Source: an uncultured Gammaproteobacteria bacterium
Lineage (GTDB): Bacteria > Pseudomonadota > Gammaproteobacteria > UBA9214
Length of the DNA stretch: 7,802 nt
Reading direction: 5' to 3'
Assembly: GCA_905480305.1 (NCBI GenBank)
Contig: CAJQPV010000045.1
Span: 1 to 7,802, forward strand
In this document: positions 1 through 7,602 of the stretch, in pieces
Numbering within the stretch: the stretch's first letter is position 1
Layout: every line of letters starts with the position of its first letter
Notes under the pieces: model-generated
The model's input: only the letters and a program-made list of their open reading frames with translations
What the model was told of the DNA's origin: nothing
The model's database searches: none
Program-made: the position numbers and the translations under genes

Positions 1-951
1 CAGATTCACCTTGCTGTTAACCTGCGTCTGCCCGATGCCATCGAGGTAGTACTCAATCGGATCCTCAACCGTCATGATATTGCGGCTCTTGTTATTGAGA
101 CGCGTCAATGCAGCATACAGGGTCGTGGTCTTGCCGGAACCGGTTGGCCCGGTCACCAGGATAATACCGTGCGGCCGGCTGATCAGTTCATCAATGACAT
201 CACGGTCATGGGAAGCCATACCGAGCTGCTCCAGGTCAAGGCGACCGGCCTGCTTGTCGAGCAACCGCAATACCACGCGCTCACCGTTACCCGATGGCAG
301 CGTGGAAACACGAATATCCACCGCCCGGCCCGCCACCCTGAGAGAAATACGGCCATCCTGCGGCAGGCGTTTCTCGGCGATATCCAGACGTGCCATCACC
401 TTGATACGAGACACCAGCAGCGGCGCCAGCACCCGTTGTGGCTCCAGCACCTCGCGCAACACACCATCACAGCGGAAACGCACCACCAGCCGGTTCTCAA
501 AAGGTTCTATATGAATATCGGAGGCGTTTTCCTTGACCGCCTCGGTAAGCAACGCATTGATCAGGCGGATTATCGGGGCATCATCCTCGCTTTCCAGCAA
601 GTCTTCCGGCTCGGGCAGATGCTGCGCGACGTACATCAGGTCCATATTATCGCCGAGGTCGCCCATCATGAGCATGGCCTCGTTGGAATCCTGCTCATAG
701 GTCATTGACAGCAGGCTGTCATATTTTTCCTGATCAACCAGCTGCAGTTTCAGGGGTTGCCCCATAAAACGTCGCAGTTCGACCACAGAGACAGGATCAA
801 CATCGGCGGTATGCATGACCAGCACCTTGCCATCCTTCTCACCGGCCACCAGCAGACCATGACGTTTGGCAAACATGAAAGGCGGACGACGCGGCCCGAC
901 CGTTACACTGCTGCCTGCTTCTTCCAACTCCTGAAGAGGTACTTCAGCCAT
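1..951 (-). CDS. gspE: Type II secretion ATPase GspE, N-terminal 317 codons (runs off left edge)
   Basis: GspE is the cytoplasmic hexameric ATPase that docks on the inner-membrane T2SS platform (GspL/GspF) and powers pseudopilus assembly. Only the N-terminal 317 residues are present; the frame is open at base 1. Seen: a short N-terminal domain (about 1-85) where family members bind GspL, an acidic linker (about 97-125), the conserved stretch [12 protein letters not shown] with SDIHIEP (about 124-150), and Walker A GPTGSGKT at 268-275. This is followed by the Asp box TVEDPIEY (about 294-301) and IGQTQVN (306-312). Walker B, the His box and the tetracysteine zinc motif would lie beyond the edge. 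The ATG at 951-949 sits inside the end of gspD (ATGGCTGA, 8-nt overlap), which suggests translational coupling; no strong Shine-Dalgarno is visible. PilB-type ATPases are related, but the gspC-gspD context makes GspE the firm choice. Confidence 0.96.
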   Translation of the reverse strand, partial: MAEVPLQELEEAGSSVTVGPRRPPFMFAKRHGLLVAGEKDGKVLVMHTADVDPVSVVELRRFMGQPLKLQLVDQEKYDSLLSMTYEQDSNEAMLMMGDLGDNMDLMYVAQHLPEPEDLLESEDDAPIIRLINALLTEAVKENASDIHIEPFENRLVVRFRCDGVLREVLEPQRVLAPLLVSRIKVMARLDIAEKRLPQDGRISLRVAGRAVDIRVSTLPSGNGERVVLRLLDKQAGRLDLEQLGMASHDRDVIDELISRPHGIILVTGPTGSGKTTTLYAALTRLNNKSRNIMTVEDPIEYYLDGIGQTQVNSKVNL

Positions 952-2995
952 CGATGAAATCAACTTCTACAGGGGAGGGTAGCTCTTCATCAGCATCAGC
1001 GCTTGCTCCCGGAACAGTTGAAAGATCATCTATGGAAGGTAATACCGGTGTCGTGCCAGGCGCAATCGAGAACTCTTCCACCAACGGCAACACAGGGTGT
1101 TGCTTGCCAGGGATCATATTGACACCGTCTTCGTCCTGTTGCATCTGCAGCGCACGAATATAGTTGTATTTACTGTTGGTGTAGCTTTGCGTCACGGCCG
1201 CATCACGCAGAATCACCGGGTGAATAAACACCATCAGGTTGGTCTTGGTCACATCAGCTGTCTTGGAGCGGAACAAGGCACCCAGAAAAGGTATATCACC
1301 GAGGAACGGTACCTTCTGGACACTTTCACCAATTTTTTCTTCGATCAAGCCACCCAGCACAACCACCTGTCCGTCATCAACCATCACATTGGTCTTGATA
1401 GAGCGCTTGTTGGTAACAATATCCGCAGCGCCGGCAACGCTGTCTGCAATATTGGAAACTTCCTGTTCAATCTCCAGCCGCAGCGCGTCGCCTTCATTAA
1501 TCTGCGGCTTGATTTTGAGCGTCAAACCGACATCCTCGCGCTGAATCGTCTGAAACGGGTTGGTCGCACCATCGTTTGCCCCGGTACTGGAGAAGGATCC
1601 GGTCACGAATGGCACATTCTCGCCAATGACAATCTCGGCCTCTTCATTATCCAGTGTGACCAGCGTTGGTGTTGACAGGATATTGGTATTGGCATCCGAC
1701 GCCAGCAGATTCATCACGGCAAGATAGTTAAAGCTGCCGTTAGTCTTCGCGAAGCCGAGCAAGGCATTATCGACGATACTCGGGAACGACCCGCCGCTCG
1801 CCGCGTCTGCCGCACCGTTAATCACGTCTGATATCAGGCTGCCGGAATTGGTGAAGTTGACGACACCGACGGGGCTATTATTACCTGAACCGCCAAACGC
1901 CCACTGCACACCCAGCTCACGGGCGGTATCTTCTGACACTTCGGCAATGACCGCTTCAACCAGTACCTGCGCGCGTCGTATATCAAGCTGACTGATGACA
2001 TGCTTCAGTGTACGCATGATATCCGGTGGCGCAGTAATCACCAGCGCATTGGTGGCCTCATCCGCCTGGATGTCAAAAGCTCCCTTGGGGGCAGTCACCT
2101 TGCCCTTACCCTGCTGGGCTTCCTGCTCCTCAATCTTGCCGACCCCGAGCAGGGTATCGACGATGTCCGCTGCCGTGGCATAACGCAAATAAATGACATC
2201 GGTATTGCCGCCGGTATCAAGCGGTGTATCCAGGTGCGAAATAATGGCGCGCATCCGCAGACGGGATGCGCGGTCACCGCTGAGCAACACGCTGTTGGTA
2301 CGTTCGTCGGCAACCAGCACCTGGCCACCACCGGCTGCTGCCGCCGCACCCTTGGCTGCCGGTGTGGCACGTTTCAGACTGGTAAGCACCCGTACAACCT
2401 CTACTGCGGATGCAAATTGCAGTGTAATAACCTCGATTTCACTGTCACTGACCTGGTCAATACGGCGGATAATCGTTAGCAAGCGCTCAACATTATTGGC
2501 GCGGTCAGAAATAATCAGCACATTGGTGGCCGGATAGGCAGCAAGATGGCCCTGCTGGGGCACCAGCGGTCTCAGGATAGGAACCAGCTGGGCGGCGGCA
2601 ACATTGTCAACCTGCACCACCCGGGTAACCATTTCATCGCCACGACCGGGACTGCCATCATTGGCGGTCGGGATTCCGTCCTGCTTGGCGTTGACGTCCG
2701 GCACGATCTTGATGACCTCACCGCTGGGTACCGCTGCAAAACCATGCACCTTGAGGATCGACAGAAATACCTGGTAGACCTCGTCACTGTCCATCGGCCG
2801 CGAGGAAATCACGGTGACCTTGCCCTTCACCCGCGGGTCGATAATAAAATTACGGTCAGTCACCTCGGCAACCGTGCTGATCAAGGCGCTGATATCGGCA
2901 TCTTTCAGGTTAAGCGTCACTTCCGCGGCATATGCCGGCGCAACCAGCATCAGCTGGATCAACAGTATCCCAATGATATTTATGATATTTTTCAT
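944..2995 (-). CDS. gspD: Type II secretion system secretin GspD
   Basis: GspD forms the multimeric outer-membrane channel through which folded exoproteins leave. The 683-residue product has a signal peptide (hydrophobic about 4-19, probable cleavage after AYA at 21-23). It then shows the N0 domain (about 24-100), N1 (about 121-182), N2 (about 185-258), N3 (about 262-345) and the secretin domain (about 350-598). The secretin domain carries the gate-like ENVPFVTGS and the signature [16 protein letters not shown] at 562-577. N2 holds an Ala/Gly-rich loop (about 211-224) and the secretin domain a Gly/Ser/Asn-rich loop (about 367-405). The acidic tail ends in two tandem 16-residue repeats (634-665). 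I chose ATG at 2995 rather than TTG at 3007 because GGGA lies 6 nt before the ATG and the signal peptide then begins directly. Order gspC-gspD-gspE is the canonical T2SS order. Length is normal for the family. Confidence 0.97.
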   Translation of the reverse strand: MKNIINIIGILLIQLMLVAPAYAAEVTLNLKDADISALISTVAEVTDRNFIIDPRVKGKVTVISSRPMDSDEVYQVFLSILKVHGFAAVPSGEVIKIVPDVNAKQDGIPTANDGSPGRGDEMVTRVVQVDNVAAAQLVPILRPLVPQQGHLAAYPATNVLIISDRANNVERLLTIIRRIDQVSDSEIEVITLQFASAVEVVRVLTSLKRATPAAKGAAAAAGGGQVLVADERTNSVLLSGDRASRLRMRAIISHLDTPLDTGGNTDVIYLRYATAADIVDTLLGVGKIEEQEAQQGKGKVTAPKGAFDIQADEATNALVITAPPDIMRTLKHVISQLDIRRAQVLVEAVIAEVSEDTARELGVQWAFGGSGNNSPVGVVNFTNSGSLISDVINGAADAASGGSFPSIVDNALLGFAKTNGSFNYLAVMNLLASDANTNILSTPTLVTLDNEEAEIVIGENVPFVTGSFSSTGANDGATNPFQTIQREDVGLTLKIKPQINEGDALRLEIEQEVSNIADSVAGAADIVTNKRSIKTNVMVDDGQVVVLGGLIEEKIGESVQKVPFLGDIPFLGALFRSKTADVTKTNLMVFIHPVILRDAAVTQSYTNSKYNYIRALQMQQDEDGVNMIPGKQHPVLPLVEEFSIAPGTTPVLPSIDDLSTVPGASADADEELPSPVEVDFIDG
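1001..1096 (-). repeat. Two in-frame 48-bp repeats in gspD encoding a 16-residue tandem repeat
   Basis: Two adjacent units, 1049-1096 and 1001-1048 in coding order, encode [16 protein letters not shown] and [16 protein letters not shown]. They share P-V-L-P, an acidic pair, Ser and Pro-Gly at equal spacing. A weaker partial copy (NMIPGKQ) precedes them. The DNA copies have diverged more than the proteins, so this is an old in-frame duplication and not a recent slippage product. The segment lies after the secretin domain, where the pilotin-binding S-domain sits in some GspD proteins. Confidence 0.8.
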
Positions 2996-3001
2996 GTATT
3001 T

Positions 3002-3005
3002 TCCC
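3002..3005 (-). promoter_or_regulatory. Ribosome binding site that decides the gspD start
   Basis: On the minus strand GGGA occurs 6 nt before ATG 2995-2993. The longer frame begins with TTG at 3007-3005, which overlaps this site and has no usable Shine-Dalgarno of its own. The ATG also places the signal peptide at the N-terminus without extra residues. Confidence 0.6.
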
Positions 3006-3083
3006 AAAACGGATGAGCCTGGCTGTTTCCCCGGTTCATTACCTGTATATCGCTATTTAGCGGCAGATTCTGAATACCCCTGA

Positions 3084-3995
3084 CTACTCGGGCACGCTCA
3101 AAGTCAACACCTCTTGCTGGCCATTCCTCAGCACTGTCACGCTCAGCGTCTCGCCGCTCTGGGCGCTCTTCAGCGCGCGCGCACTGTTGGCCGGATTATC
3201 CAGCTTGATATCATTAATCTGTACTACCACATCACCTTGCTGCAAGCCGACCGCATCGAACAGTTCAGGGTCACGTCCCGGCCCCAGCTCGTAGCCCATT
3301 ATATTGCCATCTGCATCATTTTTCGGTGTTGCCTTCACCAGGTTATAAAGGTCGCGTGGACGCTTGCGCATATTTTCTCGCACGGTTCGCAACCGTTCTT
3401 GCGGGCTGCTGGATGATCGCTGCGGCACGGTTCGTCGTGACGGCGTCGGTCTGCGCGTCACCACGCCACCCGGCTTGGTGTCCTGCAGCATCTTCAGCGT
3501 TTCATAACGCCCGCCGCGTTTCAGAATAACCTTGTATGGATGTACCTCGCTGAGTTCTGCATTGCCCGGCAACTGGTCACCGACCGCGTACTGATCTTCC
3601 TTGCCTTTCGGGTCGGCAATAATGGCGCGCGCATTAACCTTGTCATCGGAAGAAAACACGCCCCGCAGGACCAGCTTCAGACTGGTCTCGGGTGCGTCTA
3701 CCGGCACACTGGTTGCTACCGGCGCACTGCCTTTGGCAACAACGCCCATCAAATGCCAGCCGGGTAACTGGTTAATAAGCTGCCGGTCCGCATTGGCCTG
3801 TACCGGCACATTCACCGGCGCTACAGCCGCCGGTTCAGGCGCTTCCGCCGGGGTCAGCAGATCCCATGTCAGGTTTGCAATCAGACTGGCAATCCAGATA
3901 ACCAGCAATATATTCAGCACTATAATAAACAAACGGGTGTATCTGCTTTGCAGTACACGAATTACGTCAGCTTGTGGGAAAGGAAGTATTAGCAC
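3084..3995 (-). CDS. gspC: Type II secretion inner-membrane protein GspC (HR and PDZ domains)
   Basis: GspC is a bitopic inner-membrane protein whose periplasmic homology region (HR) contacts the secretin N0 domain and so links the two membranes of the T2SS. The 303-residue product shows a short cytoplasmic N-terminus, one transmembrane helix (about 22-40), a Pro/Ala/Val-rich linker (about 48-68) and the HR domain (about 73-169, starting LPGWHLMGVV). A basic Pro/Ser/Arg linker (about 171-210) leads to a C-terminal PDZ domain (about 212-303) containing ELGPGRDPELFDAVGLQQGD and the QIND-type strand. The start is GTG at 3995-3993; no ATG is available upstream before an in-frame stop near 4026-4028, and no Met occurs before residue 83. 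The stop is TAG at 3086-3084. The gene follows rhlB by 8 nt and precedes gspD, so co-transcription with both is likely. Confidence 0.93.
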   Translation of the reverse strand: MLILPFPQADVIRVLQSRYTRLFIIVLNILLVIWIASLIANLTWDLLTPAEAPEPAAVAPVNVPVQANADRQLINQLPGWHLMGVVAKGSAPVATSVPVDAPETSLKLVLRGVFSSDDKVNARAIIADPKGKEDQYAVGDQLPGNAELSEVHPYKVILKRGGRYETLKMLQDTKPGGVVTRRPTPSRRTVPQRSSSSPQERLRTVRENMRKRPRDLYNLVKATPKNDADGNIMGYELGPGRDPELFDAVGLQQGDVVVQINDIKLDNPANSARALKSAQSGETLSVTVLRNGQQEVLTLSVPE

Positions 3996-3998
3996 TGA

Positions 3999-4002
3999 TC
4001 CT
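3999..4002 (-). promoter_or_regulatory. Ribosome binding site for the GTG start of gspC
   Basis: The minus strand reads TAACAGGATCAGTG: the rhlB stop TAA (4006-4004), AGGA (4002-3999), then the GTG start (3995-3993). The spacing of 3 nt is short. The closeness of stop and start suggests that ribosomes finishing rhlB could reinitiate at gspC. Confidence 0.5.
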
Positions 4003-4003
4003 G

Positions 4004-5299
4004 TTATCGCTGCTGCGAACGCTGTCTATGACGGCCACCACCACCGCCCTTCGCCGGTGAACCTGGTTTTCCGCGCCCGCCACCCGGCCTTGGTGGTGGT
4101 CGCTGGATTCTGACAGGCGGCTTTAGTTTCACTATACATTCTTCCGGAAAGGCTTCCACTGGTATCTTGTGGCCGATGTATTTCTCGATTTCCGGCAGGG
4201 AATAGACATAATTTTCACAGGCAAAACTGATCGCATCGCCGTCTTTGCCAACACGTGCAGTACGACCGATTCGGTGCACATAATCTTCCGCATCCTGCGG
4301 CAGGTCATAGTTAAAAACATGACTGACATCAGGAATATGCAGGCCGCGCGCCGCTACATCAGTGGCAATCAATACCGGCAATTTACCGCTCTGAAATTCC
4401 TTTAACAAGCGTTGACGTTTTGTCTGTGGCACATCGCCGGACAACACCGCACATTTAAAGCCATTGCCCTCCAGGTAGGACCAGACCCGTTCGGCGTTGC
4501 GCTTGGTATTTACAAACACAATACTGCGCAATGGATCACCATGCCGCAGCAGACCAATCAGCAGAGGAATTTTTTCTTCGTTAGCGGTGTGGTAGAGCAC
4601 CTGCCGCACGCGGTCAGCGGTTACTTTCTCGGGCTCCACATCGACGAGGAAAGGGTTATTCATATGTTCATAGGCGAGTTCCTGTACGCGATGTGACAGG
4701 GTAGCTGAAAACAACAGGCCCAGGCGCTTTTCAGGTGGCGGGCAACGATGCATCAGGTAGCGAATATCCTTGATGAAGCCCAGGTCAAACATCCGGTCTG
4801 CCTCATCCAGCACCAGCGCCTGCGCCATTTTCAGATCAAACACATGTTGCTTGAAATAATCGATCAGACGTCCCGGTGTCCCGATCAGGATATCCACGCC
4901 GGCTGCAATCGTCTCGCGCTGCTCTTCATAGCCGGTACCGCCATAGGCCAGCCCCAGTTTCAGCCCGGTGTGCGCACCAATCACCCTGGCATCATCGTGT
5001 ATCTGGATAGCCAGTTCCCGGGTAGGCGCCAGCATCAGCGCCCGTGGCTGGTTTACTTTACGGTTTTCAGGCGCTGGATGTGTGAGCAAATGGTTATAGA
5101 CAGCAATCAGGAAAGCGGCCGTCTTACCGGTGCCGGTCTGCGCCTGTCCCGAGACATCACGCCCGGCCAGTGCCACCGGCAGGGTTTCTGCCTGGATAGG
5201 GGTGCACATGGTAAACCCTGAATCTTCAATGCCTTGCATCAGGTTTTCAGGGAGAGAAAAACTTGAATAGGCGATTTTTGTTAAATGCGTTTCAGACAT
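4004..5299 (-). CDS. rhlB: ATP-dependent DEAD-box RNA helicase RhlB
   Basis: RhlB unwinds structured RNA and in E. coli is the helicase of the RNase E degradosome. The 431-residue protein opens with MSETHLT, nearly identical to the start of E. coli RhlB. All helicase motifs are visible: Q motif ending CTPIQ (32-36), motif I AQTGTGKT (53-60), Ia PTRELA (92-97), TPGR (141-144), II DEAD (165-168), III SAT (198-200), IV FVNT (262-265), [13 protein letters not shown] (312-323) and [10 protein letters not shown] (342-349). The RhlB-typical stretches [18 protein letters not shown] and YIGHKIPV separate it from RhlE, SrmB and DeaD. The C-terminal tail (about 395-431) is Pro/Gly/Arg/Lys-rich and likely binds RNA. 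ATG 5299-5297 is preceded by GAGAAG at 9-nt spacing. Divergent orientation from trxA matches E. coli; gspC directly downstream does not. Confidence 0.97.
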   Translation of the reverse strand: MSETHLTKIAYSSFSLPENLMQGIEDSGFTMCTPIQAETLPVALAGRDVSGQAQTGTGKTAAFLIAVYNHLLTHPAPENRKVNQPRALMLAPTRELAIQIHDDARVIGAHTGLKLGLAYGGTGYEEQRETIAAGVDILIGTPGRLIDYFKQHVFDLKMAQALVLDEADRMFDLGFIKDIRYLMHRCPPPEKRLGLLFSATLSHRVQELAYEHMNNPFLVDVEPEKVTADRVRQVLYHTANEEKIPLLIGLLRHGDPLRSIVFVNTKRNAERVWSYLEGNGFKCAVLSGDVPQTKRQRLLKEFQSGKLPVLIATDVAARGLHIPDVSHVFNYDLPQDAEDYVHRIGRTARVGKDGDAISFACENYVYSLPEIEKYIGHKIPVEAFPEECIVKLKPPVRIQRPPPRPGGGRGKPGSPAKGGGGGRHRQRSQQR

Positions 5300-5351
5300 A
5301 AGTAATTACTTCTCGGGCCAGATAGGCCAGCCAACATGCACAAGATTTCGC

Positions 5352-5357
5352 ATTATA
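5352..5357 (-). promoter_or_regulatory. Candidate -10 element of the rhlB-gspCDE promoter
   Basis: The minus strand carries a perfect TATAAT at 5357-5352, about 53 nt ahead of the rhlB ATG, which would give a 5' untranslated region of roughly 45 nt. The -35 region is weak: at 17-18 nt spacing only GCATAA or TAGCAT is found. The core is AT-rich in a sequence that is otherwise not strongly so. If active, this promoter would be expected to drive rhlB and, by read-through, the gsp genes. Confidence 0.4.
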
Positions 5358-5514
5358 TTTCAAACGCTTGTCATTATGCTATCGATTGTTTTGCAGAATC
5401 CAGCCAGAGTCCATCCAGAGTCAGAACAAACCGGCCGTTTTCTACCATAAAAATATCTGTCAGCCAGGCTGCAGCGCATGCCCGGTGTGGCAGACTGGTG
5501 GCCGTTTACAGCCA

Positions 5515-5544
5515 TTGCCACAGCTAACCAGCCAAGGATACATT
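5515..5544 (+). promoter_or_regulatory. Weak candidate sigma-70 promoter for trxA
   Basis: TTGCCA (5515-5520) and TACATT (5539-5544) are separated by 18 nt, matching the consensus at five of six and four of six positions. Transcription would start near 5551 and leave a leader of about 235 nt before trxA. A comparable alternative is TTGTAA (5563-5568) with TGAAAT (5586-5591) at 17 nt. Neither is strong. Confidence 0.2.
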
Positions 5545-5700
5545 AAATTTTACCCTGCGGACTTGTAAATCACGCTGATTTAGGCTGAAATAGGGTGCAA
5601 CTGGAGGCAAGCTGCTCAAGAGTACGTCCAGCGCCTCTTAAGCCAGTGAAGGTTGTCCGACTCCCGAACAGAACCTCGACATGCCGCATTGCGGATTTCC

Positions 5701-5793
5701 ATGAATTTCTTTTTCAGATTCAACGGGCCCTGCCCTGGTCACTGCGTTGCAGCCAATAAATTTTTAAATCAGGAGAGTAAAAATAGTGATTGA
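5701..5793 (+). CDS. Possible 30-codon leader ORF overlapping the trxA start
   Basis: An ATG at 5701 opens a 30-codon frame ending at TGA 5791-5793, which overlaps the GTG start of trxA (5786) by 8 nt. A weak GGA lies 5 nt before the ATG, directly after the small hairpin CCGC-ATT-GCGG. The peptide is Phe-rich at its start and contains GPCPGHC, with two cysteines. I recognise no family. It may simply be a chance frame; the overlap geometry is the only reason to list it, since translation through it would deliver ribosomes to the trxA start. Confidence 0.2.
   Translation: MNFFFRFNGPCPGHCVAANKFLNQESKNSD
5771..5775 (+). promoter_or_regulatory. Ribosome binding site that fixes the GTG start of trxA
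   Basis: AGGAG at 5771-5775 lies 10 nt before GTG 5786-5788. No in-frame ATG is available near the expected N-terminus, and the GTG start gives a 108-residue protein that aligns with E. coli thioredoxin from its second residue. Confidence 0.7.
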
Positions 5794-6112
5794 ACAAATC
5801 TTGTATGTGACTGATGATACCTTCGAAGCAGAAGTGATCAATTCATCGAATCCCGTACTGGTAGACTACTGGGCAGAATGGTGTGGCCCCTGCAAGATGA
5901 TTGCACCCATACTGGAAGAAATTGCCGGCGAGTACACAGGCAAAGTGACTATTGCCAAACTCAACATTGATGAAAACCCGCAGACACCGCCCAAGTATGG
6001 CATACGTGGCATACCAACATTAATGCTGTTCAAGGACGGCAACGTTGAAGCAACCAAAGTCGGCGCACTTTCCAAATCACAGCTGACCGCGTTTCTGGAC
6101 AGCAACATTTAA
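5786..6112 (+). CDS. trxA: Thioredoxin 1 (TrxA)
   Basis: TrxA is the small cytoplasmic dithiol reductant that receives electrons from NADPH through thioredoxin reductase and reduces protein disulfides, for example in ribonucleotide reductase. The 108-residue product matches the usual length. Seen: the active site WCGPC at 32-36 (catalytic Cys33 and Cys36), the buried acid Asp27, Lys58 in AKLNID, and cis-Pro77 in RGIPT. The C-terminal ATKVGALSK is shared with E. coli TrxA. At 68-69 there are two prolines where E. coli has Ala-Pro, a minor difference. It starts with GTG behind AGGAG. The gene diverges from rhlB and precedes rho by 208 nt, the same arrangement as in E. coli. No intrinsic terminator is visible after its stop, so some read-through into rho is possible. 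Confidence 0.98.
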   Translation: MIEQILYVTDDTFEAEVINSSNPVLVDYWAEWCGPCKMIAPILEEIAGEYTGKVTIAKLNIDENPQTPPKYGIRGIPTLMLFKDGNVEATKVGALSKSQLTAFLDSNI

Positions 6113-6320
6113 TCATTTACTCATGGCACGACACTGACATAAAATGACGAGCATATTTGAAAGGCATCGCATCCAGCATTCGCATCTCAATATTCCAAGC
6201 TGAGCTCCCTGCCTTCAGTTGTAACTCTTCATAACAAGAATTCAAAATTACCCTAAACGATCTCCCCGGCCTGCTGGCCAACTCAAACCATTCAATCTCG
6301 ATACGCAATAAAGGCCACCT
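6113..6320 (+). promoter_or_regulatory. rho leader region, C-rich and G-poor, with weak promoter candidate
   Basis: In the 156 nt from 6165 to the rho start I count 52 C and 20 G, a C-over-G excess typical of rut sites that Rho binds. In E. coli rho is known to be autoregulated by Rho-dependent termination in its own leader, so the same is inferred here. A weak promoter candidate is TTTACT (6116-6121) with TAAAAT (6140-6145), spacing 18 nt; another is TTGTAA (6219-6224) with CAAAAT (6243-6248), spacing 18 nt. The only stem noticed is GGCC-TGCT-GGCC (6268-6279). A 19-codon frame (6144-6203) has no ribosome binding site and does not resemble what I recall of the E. coli RhoL peptide. Confidence 0.4.
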
Positions 6321-7577
6321 ATGAACCTGTCTGAACTGAAACTAAAACCCGCCGCTGAACTGGTCGAAATCGCCCAGAAAATGGGAGCCGAAGGAACCGC
6401 ACGCTCCCGCAAACAAGACATTATTTTCTCCATCCTCAAGTCACACGCCAAGAAAGGCGAGGACATCTTTGGCGGTGGTGTTCTCGAGATACTGCAGGAC
6501 GGCTTTGGCTTCCTGCGCTCGGCAGACAGCTCCTACCTGGCAGGGCCGGACGACATCTATGTGTCTCCGAGCCAGATAAGGCGATTCAGCCTGCGTACCG
6601 GTGACACCGTAGATGGCAAGATCAGACCACCCAAAGACAGCGAGCGCTATTTTGCCCTGCTGAAAGTCGACCAGATCAATTATGAAAAACCCGAGAATGC
6701 CAAAAACAAGGTAGCATTCGAAAACCTGACGCCGCTGCATCCCAACGAACGACTCGGACTTGAACGCGGCAACGGCAGCACGGAAGATATCACCGCTCGC
6801 ATCATCGACCTGGTTGCACCGGTAGGCAAAGGTCAGCGCGGACTGATCGTTTCACCGCCAAAAGCAGGTAAAACCATGCTGCTGCAGAACATTGCGCAGT
6901 CTATCGCTGCCAATTTTCCCGACATCTACCTGATTGTTCTGTTGATCGATGAGCGCCCCGAGGAAGTCACCGAGATGTCACGCTCGGTGAAGGGCGAAGT
7001 TGTCTCCAGCACCTTTGACGAACCGGCCAGCCGCCATGTACAGGTAGCCGAAATGGTCATCGAGAAAGCACGCCGACTGGTCGAGCATAAACATGACGTC
7101 GTCATCCTGCTGGACTCCATCACCCGCCTGGGTCGCGCCTACAATACCGTGGTGCCTTCTTCCGGCAAGGTACTGACCGGCGGTGTTGACGCCAACGCCC
7201 TGCAGCGCCCGAAGCGCTTCTTTGGTGCCGCACGTAATATCGAGGAAGGTGGCAGTCTCACCATCCTGGCAACTGCGCTGGTTGATACCGGCTCACGTAT
7301 GGATGACGTCATCTACGAGGAATTCAAGGGTACCGGTAACCATGAAATTCATCTTGATCGCAGGATTGCGGAAAAACGCGTTTACCCGGCGATCAACCTG
7401 AACCGTTCCGGCACGCGTCGCGAAGAACTGCTTACCGACCCGAAAGAACTGCAGAAGATGTGGATACTGCGCAAGTTACTGCACCCGATGGACGAACTTG
7501 CTGCCATGGAATTCCTGCTCGACAAGCTGAAATCCACCAAGAGCAATACCCAGTTCTTTGAGTCAATGAAACGCTGA
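6321..7577 (+). CDS. rho: Transcription termination factor Rho
   Basis: Rho is the hexameric RNA-dependent ATPase and helicase that binds C-rich nascent RNA and releases RNA polymerase. The 418-residue product is one residue shorter than E. coli Rho and aligns without gaps in numbering. Seen: the N-terminal helical domain with [10 protein letters not shown] (31-40), the cold-shock-like primary RNA-binding fold with GFGF (61-64) and YFALLKV (110-116), and Walker A PPKAGKT (179-185). Further on are the catalytic Glu211 in [10 protein letters not shown], Walker B VILLDS with Asp265, the Q-loop SSGKVLTGG (280-288), and the arginine finger Arg366 in NRSGTRREE. Position 326, Lys in E. coli, is Arg here. 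ATG 6321 is preceded by AAGG with 6-nt spacing. Gene order trxA-rho is conserved in gammaproteobacteria; expression is probably autoregulated through the leader. Confidence 0.98.
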   Translation: MNLSELKLKPAAELVEIAQKMGAEGTARSRKQDIIFSILKSHAKKGEDIFGGGVLEILQDGFGFLRSADSSYLAGPDDIYVSPSQIRRFSLRTGDTVDGKIRPPKDSERYFALLKVDQINYEKPENAKNKVAFENLTPLHPNERLGLERGNGSTEDITARIIDLVAPVGKGQRGLIVSPPKAGKTMLLQNIAQSIAANFPDIYLIVLLIDERPEEVTEMSRSVKGEVVSSTFDEPASRHVQVAEMVIEKARRLVEHKHDVVILLDSITRLGRAYNTVVPSSGKVLTGGVDANALQRPKRFFGAARNIEEGGSLTILATALVDTGSRMDDVIYEEFKGTGNHEIHLDRRIAEKRVYPAINLNRSGTRREELLTDPKELQKMWILRKLLHPMDELAAMEFLLDKLKSTKSNTQFFESMKR

Positions 7578-7602
7578 CCCAGGCAGGCACAGAAATTGTG
7601 TC

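Larger units (their letters stand above)
5300..5785. other. Divergent rhlB/trxA intergenic region, no convincing protein gene
   Basis: This 486-nt stretch holds the candidate rhlB -10 element, a weak trxA promoter candidate, and a 30-codon ORF that overlaps the trxA start. Two plus-strand frames of 63 and 66 codons (5336-5527 and 5368-5568) lack ribosome binding sites and recognisable protein character. Small structures seen are an 11-nt-period direct repeat CCAGAGTC (5404-5411 and 5415-5422), the inverted repeat CAGCC-A-GGCTG (5461-5471) and the hairpin CCGC-ATT-GCGG just before position 5696. I recognise no riboswitch, tRNA or known small RNA. Confidence 0.6.

Noticed and set aside
74..708. 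Plus-strand frames of 146 and 179 codons across the left end
   Set aside because: They are antisense to gspE, whose frame carries Walker A and other conserved motifs; the plus-strand translations show no family character.
1097..2537. Several plus-strand frames of 62-192 codons opposite gspD
   Set aside because: Shadows of the gspD coding sequence; the antisense products look like low-complexity complements of the secretin codons.
2996..3007. TTG start of gspD four codons upstream
   Set aside because: The GGGA ribosome binding site falls within this extension and correctly spaces the downstream ATG.
5336..5568. Two overlapping plus-strand frames of 63 and 66 codons between rhlB and trxA
   Set aside because: No ribosome binding site, no recognisable domains, and they overlap the candidate rhlB promoter.
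6144..6203. A 19-codon frame in the rho leader, considered as a RhoL-type leader peptide
   Set aside because: No Shine-Dalgarno, no resemblance to E. coli RhoL as I recall it, and it begins within the candidate -10 element of rho.
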